This document shows, piece by piece, positions 26,901 through 35,672 of a stretch of DNA of 64,000 nt. Below the pieces are notes generated by a model that did not search any database, had not been told where the DNA came from, and saw only the letters and a program-made list of their open reading frames with translations. The first letter of the stretch is position 1, and each line of letters starts with the position of its first letter. Made by a program: the position numbers and the translations under genes. Origin of the DNA: Bacteroidetes bacterium UBA1941 (lineage in GTDB: Bacteria; Bacteroidota; Bacteroidia; Chitinophagales; LD1); assembly GCA_002336805.1 (NCBI GenBank), contig DDEZ01000012.1, forward strand, positions 197,594-261,593, in the 5' to 3' direction.

Positions 26901-29129
26901 AATAGTACGACGCTGACAGCCAGCGGTGGGGTGACATACATCTGGAGTACTACTGATAATACCGCATCTACTACCGTGACTCCGGCAGGTACCGCATCCT
27001 ATACTGTGACGGTAGCTGATATAAATAACTGTACTGCGTCCGCTTCGCGCAGCGTAACGGTCAATCCGCTACCGGTGCCTGTGGTGGCGCCGGCTACTGT
27101 CGCTATCTGTCCGGGTACGAGCACTACATTCACTGCCAGCGGCGGATCCGTCTATGCCTGGAGCAATGGCGATGCTACAGCGGCTACTACTGTCTCTCCG
27201 GCGGCGGCGGCTACCTATACTGTCACCGTAACTGATGCCAACAACTGCTCTGCAGCTACTACCGCCTCGGTGACCATCAATCCCGCACCTGCTGCGGCCG
27301 TGACACCGTCTACCGTAGCGATCTGCGCCGGAAGTGCCACTACGCTGACGGCCAGCGGAGGCACCAGCTATGCCTGGAGCGGCGGGGCCGGGACAGCTAC
27401 TACCTCTGTATCACCATCAGGTACTACTACCTATACAGCTACAGTGACAGATGCTAATACCTGCACAGCGACCGCGACAGCTACGGTCACGATCAATGCG
27501 CTGCCGATACCTGCTATCTCTCCTGCCAGTCCTGCCGTATGCGCTGGTAGTAGTACTACACTGACAGCATCCGGGGGCAGCAGCTACGTATGGAGTACCA
27601 CGGAGACTACAGCAGCTATATCTGTATCGCCTGCTGCTGCCACGTCCTACTTTGTCACCGTGACGGATGGCAATAACTGCACTGCTGCAGCCAGTACCTC
27701 TGTAGCAGTCAATGCACTTCCTACTGCTACTATCACACCAGCCACTACATCTGTCTGTGCCGGATCTTCTGCAGCCCTCACTGCCAGCGGTGGCAGCAGC
27801 TATGTATGGAGTACGACTGAGATCACCGCAGCTATCAGCCCGGCTCCTGCCGGTACGTCTACCTACATAGTGACGGCCACAGATGCCAATAACTGTACAG
27901 CTACTGCCTCTGCCTCGGTCACGGTCAATCCACTGCCTGTACCATCTATCAGCGCATCGGCTACGCAGGTGTGTGCCGGTGGCAGCGTGACGCTGACTGC
28001 AGCAGGTGGTGTGACCTACCTCTGGTCAGACGGTAGCACCACAGCCGCTGCTGCTATGACTCCGCCATCTACTACCACATACACAGTGCTGGTCACGGAT
28101 GCGAATAACTGTGCTGCCAATGCCTCTCAGAATATAACAGTAATACCAGCTATGAGCCTGGTACTGACCCCGTCCAATGTAAGCTGTAACAGCGGTACTG
28201 ATGGAAGCATAACACTCTCTGCGAGCAGCGGCCAGTCACCGTACGCCTACAGCTGGAGTACTACCGCTACTACACAGAACATAAGCAACCTCACAGCCGG
28301 CAGCTACAGCGTCTCTGTGACAGACAATGCTGGCTGTACAGCCACCTCCGGTACCACTCTGTCAGAACCTACAGCCATCACCATCACTGCTACTACAAAG
28401 GACCCGATCTGTGTGACTCTGGGAGACAGTGGCAGTATAGCACTGGCGGTCACCGGAGGCGTATCACCATATACCTATCTGTGGGCCGATGGTACCACTA
28501 CTCTCTCCCGGCAAAACCTGGCACCCGGCACCTATGACATCACAGTGTCCGATGCGCAGGGATGTACTGCAGCCACAGTCGCCGCGCTGGCTTACTTGTA
28601 TGACTTCTCGATACAGGCTACGCCTGCCGTGACCATACAGCTGGGAGATAATACCACACTCTCCTACGCCGTGACAGGCCACTCGGGCACTCTGAGCAGC
28701 CGGTGGACGACTGACTACGGCCTGAGCTGTACAGATTGTGCTGCGCCGGTAGCAGCACCGGGCCAGACTACGCAGTACAGGGTGAGCGTCTCCAATGACG
28801 CAGGCTGCACAGCTACAGATACCACCACGGTCATAGTGAAAACAGATTATTCCATATACATCCCTAATGCCTTTACACCAAATGGCGATGGTACTAACGA
28901 CTACTTTGAATTTTATGGCTACAAAAAAGCAGTGAAATTTGTAGAGGTCGAGATCTTTGACCGCTGGGGCGAGAGTGTTTTCCGCAGCAATGATATCGAC
29001 TTCCAGTGGGATGGCACCTTCAAGGGGGTAAGGGTAGAACCGGGCAGTTTCGTCTGGCAGATGAATGTCAGCTTTATCGATGGCCATAGTAGCGCAATGC
29101 AAAAAGGCTCGCTGACCGTGATCCGGTAA
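23994..29129 (+). CDS. Giant T9SS type B surface protein with sixteen 72-residue repeats
   Basis: 1711 residues. Order of parts: signal peptide (1-21, MKYLLYLLAITLLLSTKVHA); a unique N-terminal domain rich in Asn/Pro/Trp; an Asp-rich calcium-binding type segment (DGDGDGIADITDQC, near residue 206); sixteen Ig/PKD-like repeats of 72 residues, each starting around (I/V)CAGxST and containing TASGG, W and TVTVTDANNC; two SprB-like repeats (GSITLSASSGQSPYAYSW type); and a C-terminal CHU_C / gliding-associated domain (IPNAFTPNGDGTND, then EIFDRWGESVF) that is the type B T9SS sorting signal. Export via the T9SS and surface attachment are inferred. An adhesion or gliding role is likely but not shown. 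Confidence 0.9.
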   Translation: MKYLLYLLAITLLLSTKVHAQTFPNPSTLSTGQGTPGSYDPIWTVSQWYSTSPPNPMGLTYTPALINNNCAPGAWVDPASLAPPANNGNWITGTTTSCSNNYNDGYLYFRLTLNLPTDCNGNSVTTPGNYVLYLSGYVDNQITDVFVNGASTGISGGGFTAGSQLNITLPGPWIQGTNYIDVQVYNYPNGGGNNPYGLLLVANTTASSTADGDGDGIADITDQCPCTPGPAPSGCPPASISGNTTLCAGESTTLTASGGGTYVWSTGATTAAITVTPGGNTPYSVTTTQSSGFTSTASVNVVVNPLPTAAISPAVAAVCAGSSTTLTASGGTSYSWSTTAGTATIAVTPAGTQAYTVTVTDANNCTASASRSVTVNSLPTPVINPATVAICAGTSTTLTASGGTSYTWSTTATTAAVTVTPAGTTTYTVTVTDANSCTAATSRSVTVNTLPVAAISPATVAVCAGSSTTLTASGGTSYTWSTTATTAAVTLTPAGTQAYTVTVKDANNCTASTSRSVTVNSLPTPVISPATVAICAGTSTTLTASGGTGYTWSTTATTAAVTETPAGTQSYTVTVTDANNCTASTLRSVTVNSLPTPVINPATVAICAGTSTTLTASGGTSYTWSTTATTAAVTVTPAGTQAYTVTVKDANNCTASTSRSVTVNSLPVAAINPATVAICAGTSTTLTASGGTTYTWSTTATTAAVTLTPAGTQSYTVTVKDANNCTASTSSSVSVNPLPTPVITPATAAVCAGNSTTLTASGGTGYTWSTTATTAAVTVTPAGTQSYTVTVTDANNCTASTSRSVTVNSLPTAVISPATVAICAGTSTTLTASGGTSYTWSTTATTAVVTLTPAGTQSYTVTVKDANNCTASTSRSVTVNSLPVAAISPATIAICAGTSTTLTASGGTSYTWSTTATTAAVTLTPAGTQSYTVTVKDANNCTASTSSSVSVNPLPTPVITPATAAVCAGNSTTLTASGGVTYIWSTTDNTASTTVTPAGTASYTVTVADINNCTASASRSVTVNPLPVPVVAPATVAICPGTSTTFTASGGSVYAWSNGDATAATTVSPAAAATYTVTVTDANNCSAATTASVTINPAPAAAVTPSTVAICAGSATTLTASGGTSYAWSGGAGTATTSVSPSGTTTYTATVTDANTCTATATATVTINALPIPAISPASPAVCAGSSTTLTASGGSSYVWSTTETTAAISVSPAAATSYFVTVTDGNNCTAAASTSVAVNALPTATITPATTSVCAGSSAALTASGGSSYVWSTTEITAAISPAPAGTSTYIVTATDANNCTATASASVTVNPLPVPSISASATQVCAGGSVTLTAAGGVTYLWSDGSTTAAAAMTPPSTTTYTVLVTDANNCAANASQNITVIPAMSLVLTPSNVSCNSGTDGSITLSASSGQSPYAYSWSTTATTQNISNLTAGSYSVSVTDNAGCTATSGTTLSEPTAITITATTKDPICVTLGDSGSIALAVTGGVSPYTYLWADGTTTLSRQNLAPGTYDITVSDAQGCTAATVAALAYLYDFSIQATPAVTIQLGDNTTLSYAVTGHSGTLSSRWTTDYGLSCTDCAAPVAAPGQTTQYRVSVSNDAGCTATDTTTVIVKTDYSIYIPNAFTPNGDGTNDYFEFYGYKKAVKFVEVEIFDRWGESVFRSNDIDFQWDGTFKGVRVEPGSFVWQMNVSFIDGHSSAMQKGSLTVIR
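24727..28146 (+). repeat. 216-bp tandem repeat array inside the surface protein gene
   Basis: Successive repeat starts at 24945, 25161, 25377 and 25593 are exactly 216 bases apart. Units 3 to 11 (about 25150-26930) are nearly identical at the DNA level; flanking units are diverged. This supports recent amplification by unequal recombination or gene conversion. Confidence 0.9.
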
Positions 29130-29139
29130 ACGAGCCTTT
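29103..29139 (+). terminator. Possible hairpin terminator of the surface protein gene
   Basis: Nine-base arms AAAGGCTCG (29103-29111) and CGAGCCTTT (29131-29139) enclose a 19-base loop holding a smaller CCG/CGG pair. The left arm lies inside the coding end. The following T-tract is poor, so the call is tentative. Confidence 0.4.
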
Positions 29140-29161
29140 GACGATGAAAATTATCTTGCTT

Positions 29162-29851
29162 TTATCTTCTACGCATGAAGATCGAAATGTAGTACAGCAG
29201 GGTGACGAGAGAGCCCAGCGCAGCGACTACGTAGGTCATGGCAGCCCAGGTCAGCGCATCTTTTGCCTGCGCATGCTCTGCAGCAGAGGTAGTACGGCTG
29301 CTCTCCAGCCATGCCAGTGCCCTGTTTGATGCATCAAACTCTACCGGGAGTGTGATGAATGCAAAGAGTGTGGTCAGCGCAAAAAGTCCGATACCTATCA
29401 TGACCACTACGATACCAAACACACCGGCAAACGCCATCAGCAGCATACCGGCCAGTAGTATCCACTGTACCCAGTTGGCCGCAAAGGTGACCAAGGGCAC
29501 CACAGAGGTACGCAGCCCCAGCCAGAAGTAGGCCCGTGCATGCTGCACCGCATGGCCGCACTCGTGCGCAGCTACAGCAGCAGCTGTGACACTATTGCCG
29601 CTATATACATCAGGCGAAAGGTTGACGGTTTTATCAGCCGGATTATAGTGATCCGTCAGCTTGCCCTCTACGGATTGTACCGTCACGTCATAGATGCCAT
29701 TGTCGCGGAGCATTTTGGTAGCCACCTCTGCACCGGTCATATTGCCGGCAAAAGGTACACGTGAGTATTGCTCCATTTTAGATTTCAGCCTCGCCTGCAC
29801 CAGCCAGCTCACACCGAGTATCAGCAGCGAGATCATCCAGAAAGAACCCAT
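29162..29851 (-). CDS. YugP-type neutral zinc metallopeptidase, membrane-bound
   Basis: 229 residues. An N-terminal membrane segment (residues about 5-20) is followed by a zinc site HECGH (96-100, HEXXH with catalytic Glu97) within AAAVAAHECGHAVQHA. Two or three hydrophobic segments follow (about 125-165 and 200-220). This matches the Zn_peptidase_2 (YugP) family, whose substrates are unknown. It is convergent with the surface protein gene and monocistronic. Confidence 0.88.
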   Translation of the reverse strand: MGSFWMISLLILGVSWLVQARLKSKMEQYSRVPFAGNMTGAEVATKMLRDNGIYDVTVQSVEGKLTDHYNPADKTVNLSPDVYSGNSVTAAAVAAHECGHAVQHARAYFWLGLRTSVVPLVTFAANWVQWILLAGMLLMAFAGVFGIVVVMIGIGLFALTTLFAFITLPVEFDASNRALAWLESSRTTSAAEHAQAKDALTWAAMTYVVAALGSLVTLLYYISIFMRRR

Positions 29852-29998
29852 TGTTTTGTTGTTTTGCTTTATGTGACAAAATATATGCTAAGGACTTCTT
29901 ACTGCACTTTTGTCATACTATTCAGACGAAAGATGCAGTTAGAAATTTCTTTACAAGGCGAAATGACTGATTTTTAACCGCTTTTTATAAAAAGCTTG

Positions 29999-31933
29999 TT
30001 ACAATTTTACGAAGCGCTGCGTGAGAGTGCGGTGCTCGCTTTCTACCTTTGCCACATATACTCCCGCAGCCAGGTGAGCGAGTGATGTGCTGTAGTAGTC
30101 GCCATTTCCCATAGGCACAGACTCTGTGTCCAGCTGCCTGCCATCCAGATCATAGATAGAGAGTGTGACGTGATTGAGACTATGAGAGTCGTACCAGATG
30201 GTCAGTCTGTCCCTGACCGGATTGGTCACTATCTGGATGAAATTTTCTGCTGCCGGTGCGGGCAGTTTACGTATTACATTGCCGGCCGATATCAGCCAGA
30301 GGTCAGGATCAATCTGAATCGAGTCAATATTAAATCCGATCTGAAGCGAAAACTCCTGACCCGAGCTAGTATGATCCAGTACCAGGGTCGTATCTCCATT
30401 GTGCCTGTACACCCGTACAGGCACTTTCATTTTAAAGAAAGGATTCGCGGTATTGCTAGACGATTGGGATAGCTTTATGACCAGCGTGCCTGCCTGCTGC
30501 GACCAGTCCAGCACATACGACGGATAGCCACCCGTATAGTACCACTGGTCAAAAAACCAGGTGAGGTCTATACCACTTTGAGCTTCAAAATGGACCTTTA
30601 ATAAATCCGTTTTAGAAAAGCTGTATACCAGCGCGGGATCAGTAGCATAGCTTTTCAGCGCTGCAAAGAAATTGCTATCTCCCAGCTCCCAGCGTATCAT
30701 ATGGAGCAGGTACGCACCTTTGGAATATGTCAGCGTATTATCAAAGATCCTGTTTACGCTGGTAGTATCATCACAGAGTACTGTGCCGTTGCCTCCGCGT
30801 ATGGTACGCTTGAGTGTAGTGCTGCGCCATCCGTACCACCACTCAGGCGCCAGCCGCTCATAGCAGAGACCCGACAGATAGGTGGCAAAGCCCTCGTTGA
30901 GCCAGATCTCTGACCAGCTGTCACAGGTCAGCTTATCTCCAAACCACTGATGCGCCATCTCATGATTCAGCAGCTCAAAATCAGGAGCGACTACAAAGCT
31001 CATGGTCTGGTGCTCCATACCGCCTCCCCATAGAAACTCTGCATGCCCATATTTCTCCCGGATGAATGGATAGGGGCCAAACAACTCCGAATATAGTTGC
31101 AAGGCGTGGGCTACATTGCTATCTGTAGCCAGCCAGTCTGCCTCCTCCTCCGGGAAGAAGTAATTGAGCATCGTGATATCACCATAGGGCGAGGCTACTT
31201 GAAAGGTGTGCGCTTCATAGTTGCTCACTGCCATGCCTATGAGATAGGTAGCTATCGGGTACCGGTGCCGCCAGTGATAGGTCACAGTACTACCTTCTAT
31301 AGTACTGTCGGTCATGAGGCCATTGGCACCAGCGTGAAATCTATCCGGCACATTGATATAAAAATCGAGTGAGTCTATTTTATCCGTCAGCGTCATTTTG
31401 CTGGGCAGCCAGTCGCGCGCGCCGTAGGGCTCAGATAACGTCCACAGCACGGGCACAGTGTCATAATGGATATTTGTCACAAAGGAGCCAAAGCCATTCT
31501 CCGGAGGCACACCGCTATAGAATACAACAATGGAATCTAGTGCAGATATAGCGGCTGGAAAGTTGATCGTGATCGCATTGCCACTATGTGTGACACCAGA
31601 CAGGCGGGCGCCATGATAGTAAACAGAATCTACAGACAAAGTATCTGTCAAGTCAAAAGCCATCTGCGTGAGTGAGGTGACAGGACGGAAGTAAGAAGTC
31701 ACATTCCCCCCTATGTACCGCACTGCGGGATCTACCCTGACCGATATGCGGTGGTAGACGATATCATAGTTGGCCGTAGGTGCGAGGCCGATAGCATCTG
31801 TACTCTCAGTTTTGGAGGCGTGATGGGAGTAAGTGCCCGGCTCAAAAGAATGGCATATCTGCGCCCGGATATCAGCAGATAGCAGCAGTAATACTGCAAG
31901 GAAAACACCGGGCAAAGCACAGAAACGGGGCAT
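29999..31933 (-). CDS. M1-family aminopeptidase with T9SS type A sorting domain
   Basis: 644 residues: signal peptide, N-terminal beta domain, then the M1 catalytic domain with WGGGMEHQT (the GAMEN-like exopeptidase motif) and the zinc site HEMAHQWFGD with the third ligand Glu in WLNEGFATY (HEXXH-18-E). The last 85 residues (NPVRDRLTIW, YDLDGRQL, AAGVYVAKVES, QRFVKL) form a T9SS type A sorting domain, so the enzyme is secreted or surface-attached. It lies 8 bases behind the QueD-like gene, an odd partner suggesting simple co-transcription. Confidence 0.9.
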   Translation of the reverse strand: MPRFCALPGVFLAVLLLLSADIRAQICHSFEPGTYSHHASKTESTDAIGLAPTANYDIVYHRISVRVDPAVRYIGGNVTSYFRPVTSLTQMAFDLTDTLSVDSVYYHGARLSGVTHSGNAITINFPAAISALDSIVVFYSGVPPENGFGSFVTNIHYDTVPVLWTLSEPYGARDWLPSKMTLTDKIDSLDFYINVPDRFHAGANGLMTDSTIEGSTVTYHWRHRYPIATYLIGMAVSNYEAHTFQVASPYGDITMLNYFFPEEEADWLATDSNVAHALQLYSELFGPYPFIREKYGHAEFLWGGGMEHQTMSFVVAPDFELLNHEMAHQWFGDKLTCDSWSEIWLNEGFATYLSGLCYERLAPEWWYGWRSTTLKRTIRGGNGTVLCDDTTSVNRIFDNTLTYSKGAYLLHMIRWELGDSNFFAALKSYATDPALVYSFSKTDLLKVHFEAQSGIDLTWFFDQWYYTGGYPSYVLDWSQQAGTLVIKLSQSSSNTANPFFKMKVPVRVYRHNGDTTLVLDHTSSGQEFSLQIGFNIDSIQIDPDLWLISAGNVIRKLPAPAAENFIQIVTNPVRDRLTIWYDSHSLNHVTLSIYDLDGRQLDTESVPMGNGDYYSTSLAHLAAGVYVAKVESEHRTLTQRFVKL

Positions 31934-31941
31934 GATTAAAA

Positions 31942-32358
31942 TTAATCATTAGCCACCGGATATTCAAAGTAGTTGCGGTCTGTTTCCCAGAGTTTAACTT
32001 TTAGGTCAAACTTAGCGTCGAGTTTAGCCCGGATGCGGTCATAGACCACCACCACTATATTCTCCCCGGTAGGATTGAGGTTTTTAAACTCGGCTATATC
32101 TTCATTCAGATTGGAGTGATCCATATAGTTGAGGATCTCATTATTGAGGATCTCATTGAGCACCTTGATATCTATCACATAGCCTGTCTCGGGGTCTATC
32201 TCCCCAGTCACTTTGGCCTCTACGTAGTAGTTGTGGCCATGGTAGTTAGGATTGCTGCAGAGGCCAAAGACTTCCTTGTTTTTCTCATCACTCCAGTCGG
32301 GGCGCGCCAGGCGGTGAGCCGCGTTGAAGTGCATTTTGCGATAGACGGATACTCTCAT
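31942..32358 (-). CDS. 6-pyruvoyl-tetrahydropterin synthase / QueD family protein
   Basis: 138 residues, T-fold. Zinc ligands His15 (FNAAHRL), His40 and His42 (NYHGHNY) and the catalytic Cys34 in FGLCSNPNYHGH are present, as is YVIDIKVLNE. The family covers QueD (6-carboxy-tetrahydropterin synthase, queuosine/preQ0 path) and PTPS (biopterin). Sequence reading cannot separate them here, and no other queuosine gene lies nearby. Upstream, 72 bases away, is the NAD-kinase-like gene; downstream is the M1 peptidase. Confidence 0.88.
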   Translation of the reverse strand: MRVSVYRKMHFNAAHRLARPDWSDEKNKEVFGLCSNPNYHGHNYYVEAKVTGEIDPETGYVIDIKVLNEILNNEILNYMDHSNLNEDIAEFKNLNPTGENIVVVVYDRIRAKLDAKFDLKVKLWETDRNYFEYPVAND

Positions 32359-32430
32359 ACGCCAAAAATAGGGATAAAAGCGTATACGGCATTCAAGTTT
32401 CTATCGTTCCCCGGAGCAGGCGAGCATCTA

Positions 32431-33357
32431 TTATGGCAATACCAGTCTGGCCTTTTCAGGTGCTATACCTATGGTAGCCACCATGCCCGAGTTAAATTTC
32501 AGATAGTCAGACTCTATGCCATCAGAAAAGATCACTCCGCTAGCAGGCATCAGGGATTCTATCCTCAGTGTCATATCCCCCGCCAGTATCCCGGCCTGTA
32601 TTTCAGTTTTTGAGGTTTTACTTGCAAAAGGTTCCCTCACGGCAAACATAAGTTGATCATCCTTCAGACGGACGCGCTTGCCCTTGGCATCAGCCTTTTC
32701 TACAAACCTGTACATGCCGTATGACATATTAAAAACAGAGCTGAGCCAGCCCGTGGAGCCGGCCTGTGTCGATACGATGATACCGGACGACGATTGATTC
32801 TCTGCAGCCTTGCCATAAGAGATCTTGTAGCGCGCTGATATATGGCTGGCCGCTCCGATAAAGAGATCATTAAAGGCCAGCAGCCGCTGCCCGTCATTGA
32901 GCCGCGCTTCGGCAAATGAGGCGATACGGGAATTATAATTACCCTTTATCACGGCCTCTGCTACCGGCACTACATCACCTGGTGTAAAAGGGAGTAGTAC
33001 TCCATCATACCTCTCCGCATCAGGATTGATTGCCACTATAGGGATATTGGTAGCATACTTTGCGGTATTGGCCACGAGGCCATCCTGGCCTATGACGATG
33101 ACCACCTGCCGGTCATTGAAGATAAAAGATGGGACAAAACTGCGCTCCAATATCTTGTGCCGCAGCACAGCTGAAAGATGGCGCTGCACCTGATCCAGAG
33201 AGCTATGAAACTGCTCATGCTCCTGCTCATAATCCGAAAAATCGCCGCCCAGCCGCTCTATATAAAACCTGGCCTGCGCACGGGTATTGAACCGCTCTAT
33301 GAGAGATTCCAGGCGTGTTTTATTTTTTACGATGATAGCATAGTCGATCTCCATCAC
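32431..33357 (-). CDS. NAD kinase-like protein with altered nucleotide motif
   Basis: 308 residues from a GTG at 33357, which shares a base with the SPFH stop codon (TAGTGATG); an ATG two bases on (33354) is equally good. The C-terminal half shows the NAD-kinase pattern: SSGIIVSTQAGSTGW in place of the usual DGxxVSTPTGSTAY, preceded by FNDLFIGAASH. The hallmark GGDGT loop is replaced by GQDGL (90-94), so kinase activity or specificity may be changed. It is coupled to an SPFH gene. Function unknown; an enzyme paralogue of NadK is the best description. Confidence 0.75.
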   Translation of the reverse strand: MMEIDYAIIVKNKTRLESLIERFNTRAQARFYIERLGGDFSDYEQEHEQFHSSLDQVQRHLSAVLRHKILERSFVPSFIFNDRQVVIVIGQDGLVANTAKYATNIPIVAINPDAERYDGVLLPFTPGDVVPVAEAVIKGNYNSRIASFAEARLNDGQRLLAFNDLFIGAASHISARYKISYGKAAENQSSSGIIVSTQAGSTGWLSSVFNMSYGMYRFVEKADAKGKRVRLKDDQLMFAVREPFASKTSKTEIQAGILAGDMTLRIESLMPASGVIFSDGIESDYLKFNSGMVATIGIAPEKARLVLP

Positions 33358-34367
33358 TATTTATCGTCTTTGAGCAGCGTATCGAGCAGATCCGGAGTGA
33401 TATTCAGGTGGCCTATTTTATCCGCATTCTCGGCCAGCTGGCGAAATGCAAGCGCTATATTGAACCGTGCGTCGCCATTGCTGCTGAGCGCTGTGAGCGT
33501 CTTCCAATCCACTCCCTTGTATGGTTTCAGCATTGCCTCTATCTGATAGCCCTGAGTATCGGCTTCCTTCCTGTCATTTGCGGTTTTCTGGTCTATCAGA
33601 TTCTTGCGTTGGTTCTCCACTGATATATCAGCCTGTACTTTCATTTCGCGCAGCTTTCTATCGTTCTCCGCTTTCTGCACATCTGCTTCCATCCTCTTCT
33701 CAGATATCTGTTTCTTCTTTTCCTCTACCGCTATCTCCGTATTGAGTTCGCTCTCTTTGATCCTGCGCTCCTGCTCTACGGCAAAGTTTCTCCGTCCGTA
33801 TATAGCCTGATCGGCCTCTTGCTGTAGCTGCTCGCGGGTCTCGGTCTCCAGGGCACGCTCCATCTCAGGAGTAGCCCTCACACCCAGGATACTGACCCCC
33901 AGGATATCAATACCCAGCATAGATATAGCCTGGGAGGCGGCCAGGCCCTCTGTGATACGCTGCTCGATGGTCTTTGCCGAGCGGATGGCGTCTTTGAGGC
34001 CCAGAGAGTGGATGTAAGTAGAGGTAGATGTCTGGGCATCATTGATGATACGTTGGTTCAGCTTTTCGCTATCGTCTTTTTTATACGTGCCCTTTTCATC
34101 TACAGTGAAATCCAGCAGCTCTGCCAGCAGCTTTGGGTTACTGACCTTATACGATATCTGCCCTTGGATATTGACAGTCTGATAATCTTTGGTCGTCTCG
34201 CTAAAAATAAAGGGAAGATTGTTGCTGCCCATCGGCACCGCCGAGATAGAGGTAGTAGGAGCAAAGTAGAAGAAAGACAAGCCACGACCTTCCTTGTCGA
34301 TCTTACCATTTTTAAATTTGATCACATAGGTCATGGAGTCAAACTTGATATAATTAATACCAAACAT
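33357..34367 (-). CDS. SPFH/band 7 domain protein
   Basis: 336 residues. An SPFH core covers residues about 5-190 (YVIKFKNGKIDKEG, FKNGK, ISYKVSNPKLLAELLDF, GVRATPEME). It is followed by a long charged helical region (about 190-270, KESELNTEIAVEEKKKQISEK) that is probably a coiled coil, and a short C-terminal domain. There is no transmembrane segment at the N-terminus, unlike flotillin-type proteins, so membrane association would be peripheral. It is the first gene of the four-gene operon; its stop codon overlaps the next start. Confidence 0.85.
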   Translation of the reverse strand: MFGINYIKFDSMTYVIKFKNGKIDKEGRGLSFFYFAPTTSISAVPMGSNNLPFIFSETTKDYQTVNIQGQISYKVSNPKLLAELLDFTVDEKGTYKKDDSEKLNQRIINDAQTSTSTYIHSLGLKDAIRSAKTIEQRITEGLAASQAISMLGIDILGVSILGVRATPEMERALETETREQLQQEADQAIYGRRNFAVEQERRIKESELNTEIAVEEKKKQISEKRMEADVQKAENDRKLREMKVQADISVENQRKNLIDQKTANDRKEADTQGYQIEAMLKPYKGVDWKTLTALSSNGDARFNIALAFRQLAENADKIGHLNITPDLLDTLLKDDK

Positions 34368-34477
34368 ACTTTTGTTTTATAAGGTGAAATAGATGCTTCG
34401 GCACCTTCCACAATATAGATATTTCAGTGAATTGGAAAGTATGAACCTCGCGCAGAAGGCGCGGTACGCCATTGTTC

Positions 34478-35584
34478 CTACGCCTTCTTGTCGGTGGCAG
34501 GAGGTGTGGGCGCCACCAGGATGACGGGCTCAACTTTGACCGGCGCTACCGGATCCACGATGATAGCTGGTACCGGCTCCAGGTATTCCTTGCGGTAGAT
34601 CTGTACCAGCAATATGAAATAAGAGATCAGCAATGGTCCGAAGATCAGCCCCAGGAAGCCAAACAGCTCTATGCCTATCACCAGCCCAAAGAAGGTGACC
34701 AGTGGATGCGTATTGCCATATTTCTTCAGCATCGAGAAGCGAACGAGATGTTCTACATTGACCAGCAGCAGGCCATTGTAAATAGCGGCGCCGATACTGC
34801 CACCGTGCTTGCCACTGATGTACATATAGATCGCTACCGGTATCCAGACGATAGCTGCGCCGATGATCGGTATCATAGAGGCAAAGCCCGTGATCACACC
34901 CCAGAAAAATGGTTGCTCCATACCAAATATCCAGAAGCCGATCCAGGCGATCACCGCCTGTATCACTATCAGCACGGGTATACCTATTACATTGGATAGG
35001 GTCTGTATGCGAAGCTCTTTGAGCAGCAGGGCTGTGTTTTCCTTATTGAATGGTGAGGAGGTCCTGACATAGCGCTCCATGCTGCGCCCCTCCATGAGCA
35101 TAAAGTATAACAGAAAATAGAGTACCGCTATCTGGGTAAAGGAACTCAAGGTAGCCGACAATAAAACCGGGATGAAATCTGCCCCTGCGGCTGTCACCTT
35201 GCTGATAGTATCCTGAGAGATCAGATCTATACCATAATTGGCTGATAGGTTTTGATTCCAGCCTTTTACCAAATCCAGAAACTCTGAATAGTGCTGCACC
35301 ATATACTGAGCCTTGGAAGAAAGCATGAACGACAGGAGGCCTATAGGGATGAGGACTACCACGATAGATACTACCAATAGTAAGGACACAGTGAGCGTCT
35401 TATTCCATTTCCTCACCTCGCTGAGCTGAAACATGGGCTGCCTGAATATGATGTACAAGGTAGCCGCCCCCAGAAAAGAACTGATAAAATCCCTCAGCAT
35501 GTACCCCAGTACACCCCCCAATAAGGTAAGGATAGCGAGGAAATAAAATTGCTTGACTTTGCTGTGCGCGAATGTTTCGATCAT
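34478..35584 (-). CDS. AI-2E family transporter (PerM-like permease)
   Basis: 368 residues, with about eight hydrophobic segments. Motifs VITGFASMIPIIGAAIVWIPVAIY and FFGLVIGIELFGFLGLIFGPL are those of the AI-2E/YdiK/PerM family. Substrates vary; the AI-2 name is historical. The C-terminal tail is Pro/Val-rich (VDPVAPVKVEPV). It is divergent from the TPR gene at 35673, with 88 bases for both promoters. Confidence 0.88.
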   Translation of the reverse strand: MIETFAHSKVKQFYFLAILTLLGGVLGYMLRDFISSFLGAATLYIIFRQPMFQLSEVRKWNKTLTVSLLLVVSIVVVLIPIGLLSFMLSSKAQYMVQHYSEFLDLVKGWNQNLSANYGIDLISQDTISKVTAAGADFIPVLLSATLSSFTQIAVLYFLLYFMLMEGRSMERYVRTSSPFNKENTALLLKELRIQTLSNVIGIPVLIVIQAVIAWIGFWIFGMEQPFFWGVITGFASMIPIIGAAIVWIPVAIYMYISGKHGGSIGAAIYNGLLLVNVEHLVRFSMLKKYGNTHPLVTFFGLVIGIELFGFLGLIFGPLLISYFILLVQIYRKEYLEPVPAIIVDPVAPVKVEPVILVAPTPPATDKKA

Positions 35585-35672
35585 ATGTCTGACTAATATA
35601 CATCAGTTTCTGTTTCACCGCTGTGGATAGGGGTTTGTGTATTTTTCCTTACTTTGCCACAAAGGCTGATGC

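Noticed and set aside
24727..28146. Regularly spaced repeats that could be taken for a CRISPR array
   Set aside because: The 216-base units are coding throughout, in frame, with no short repeats separated by unique spacers, and no cas genes are present.
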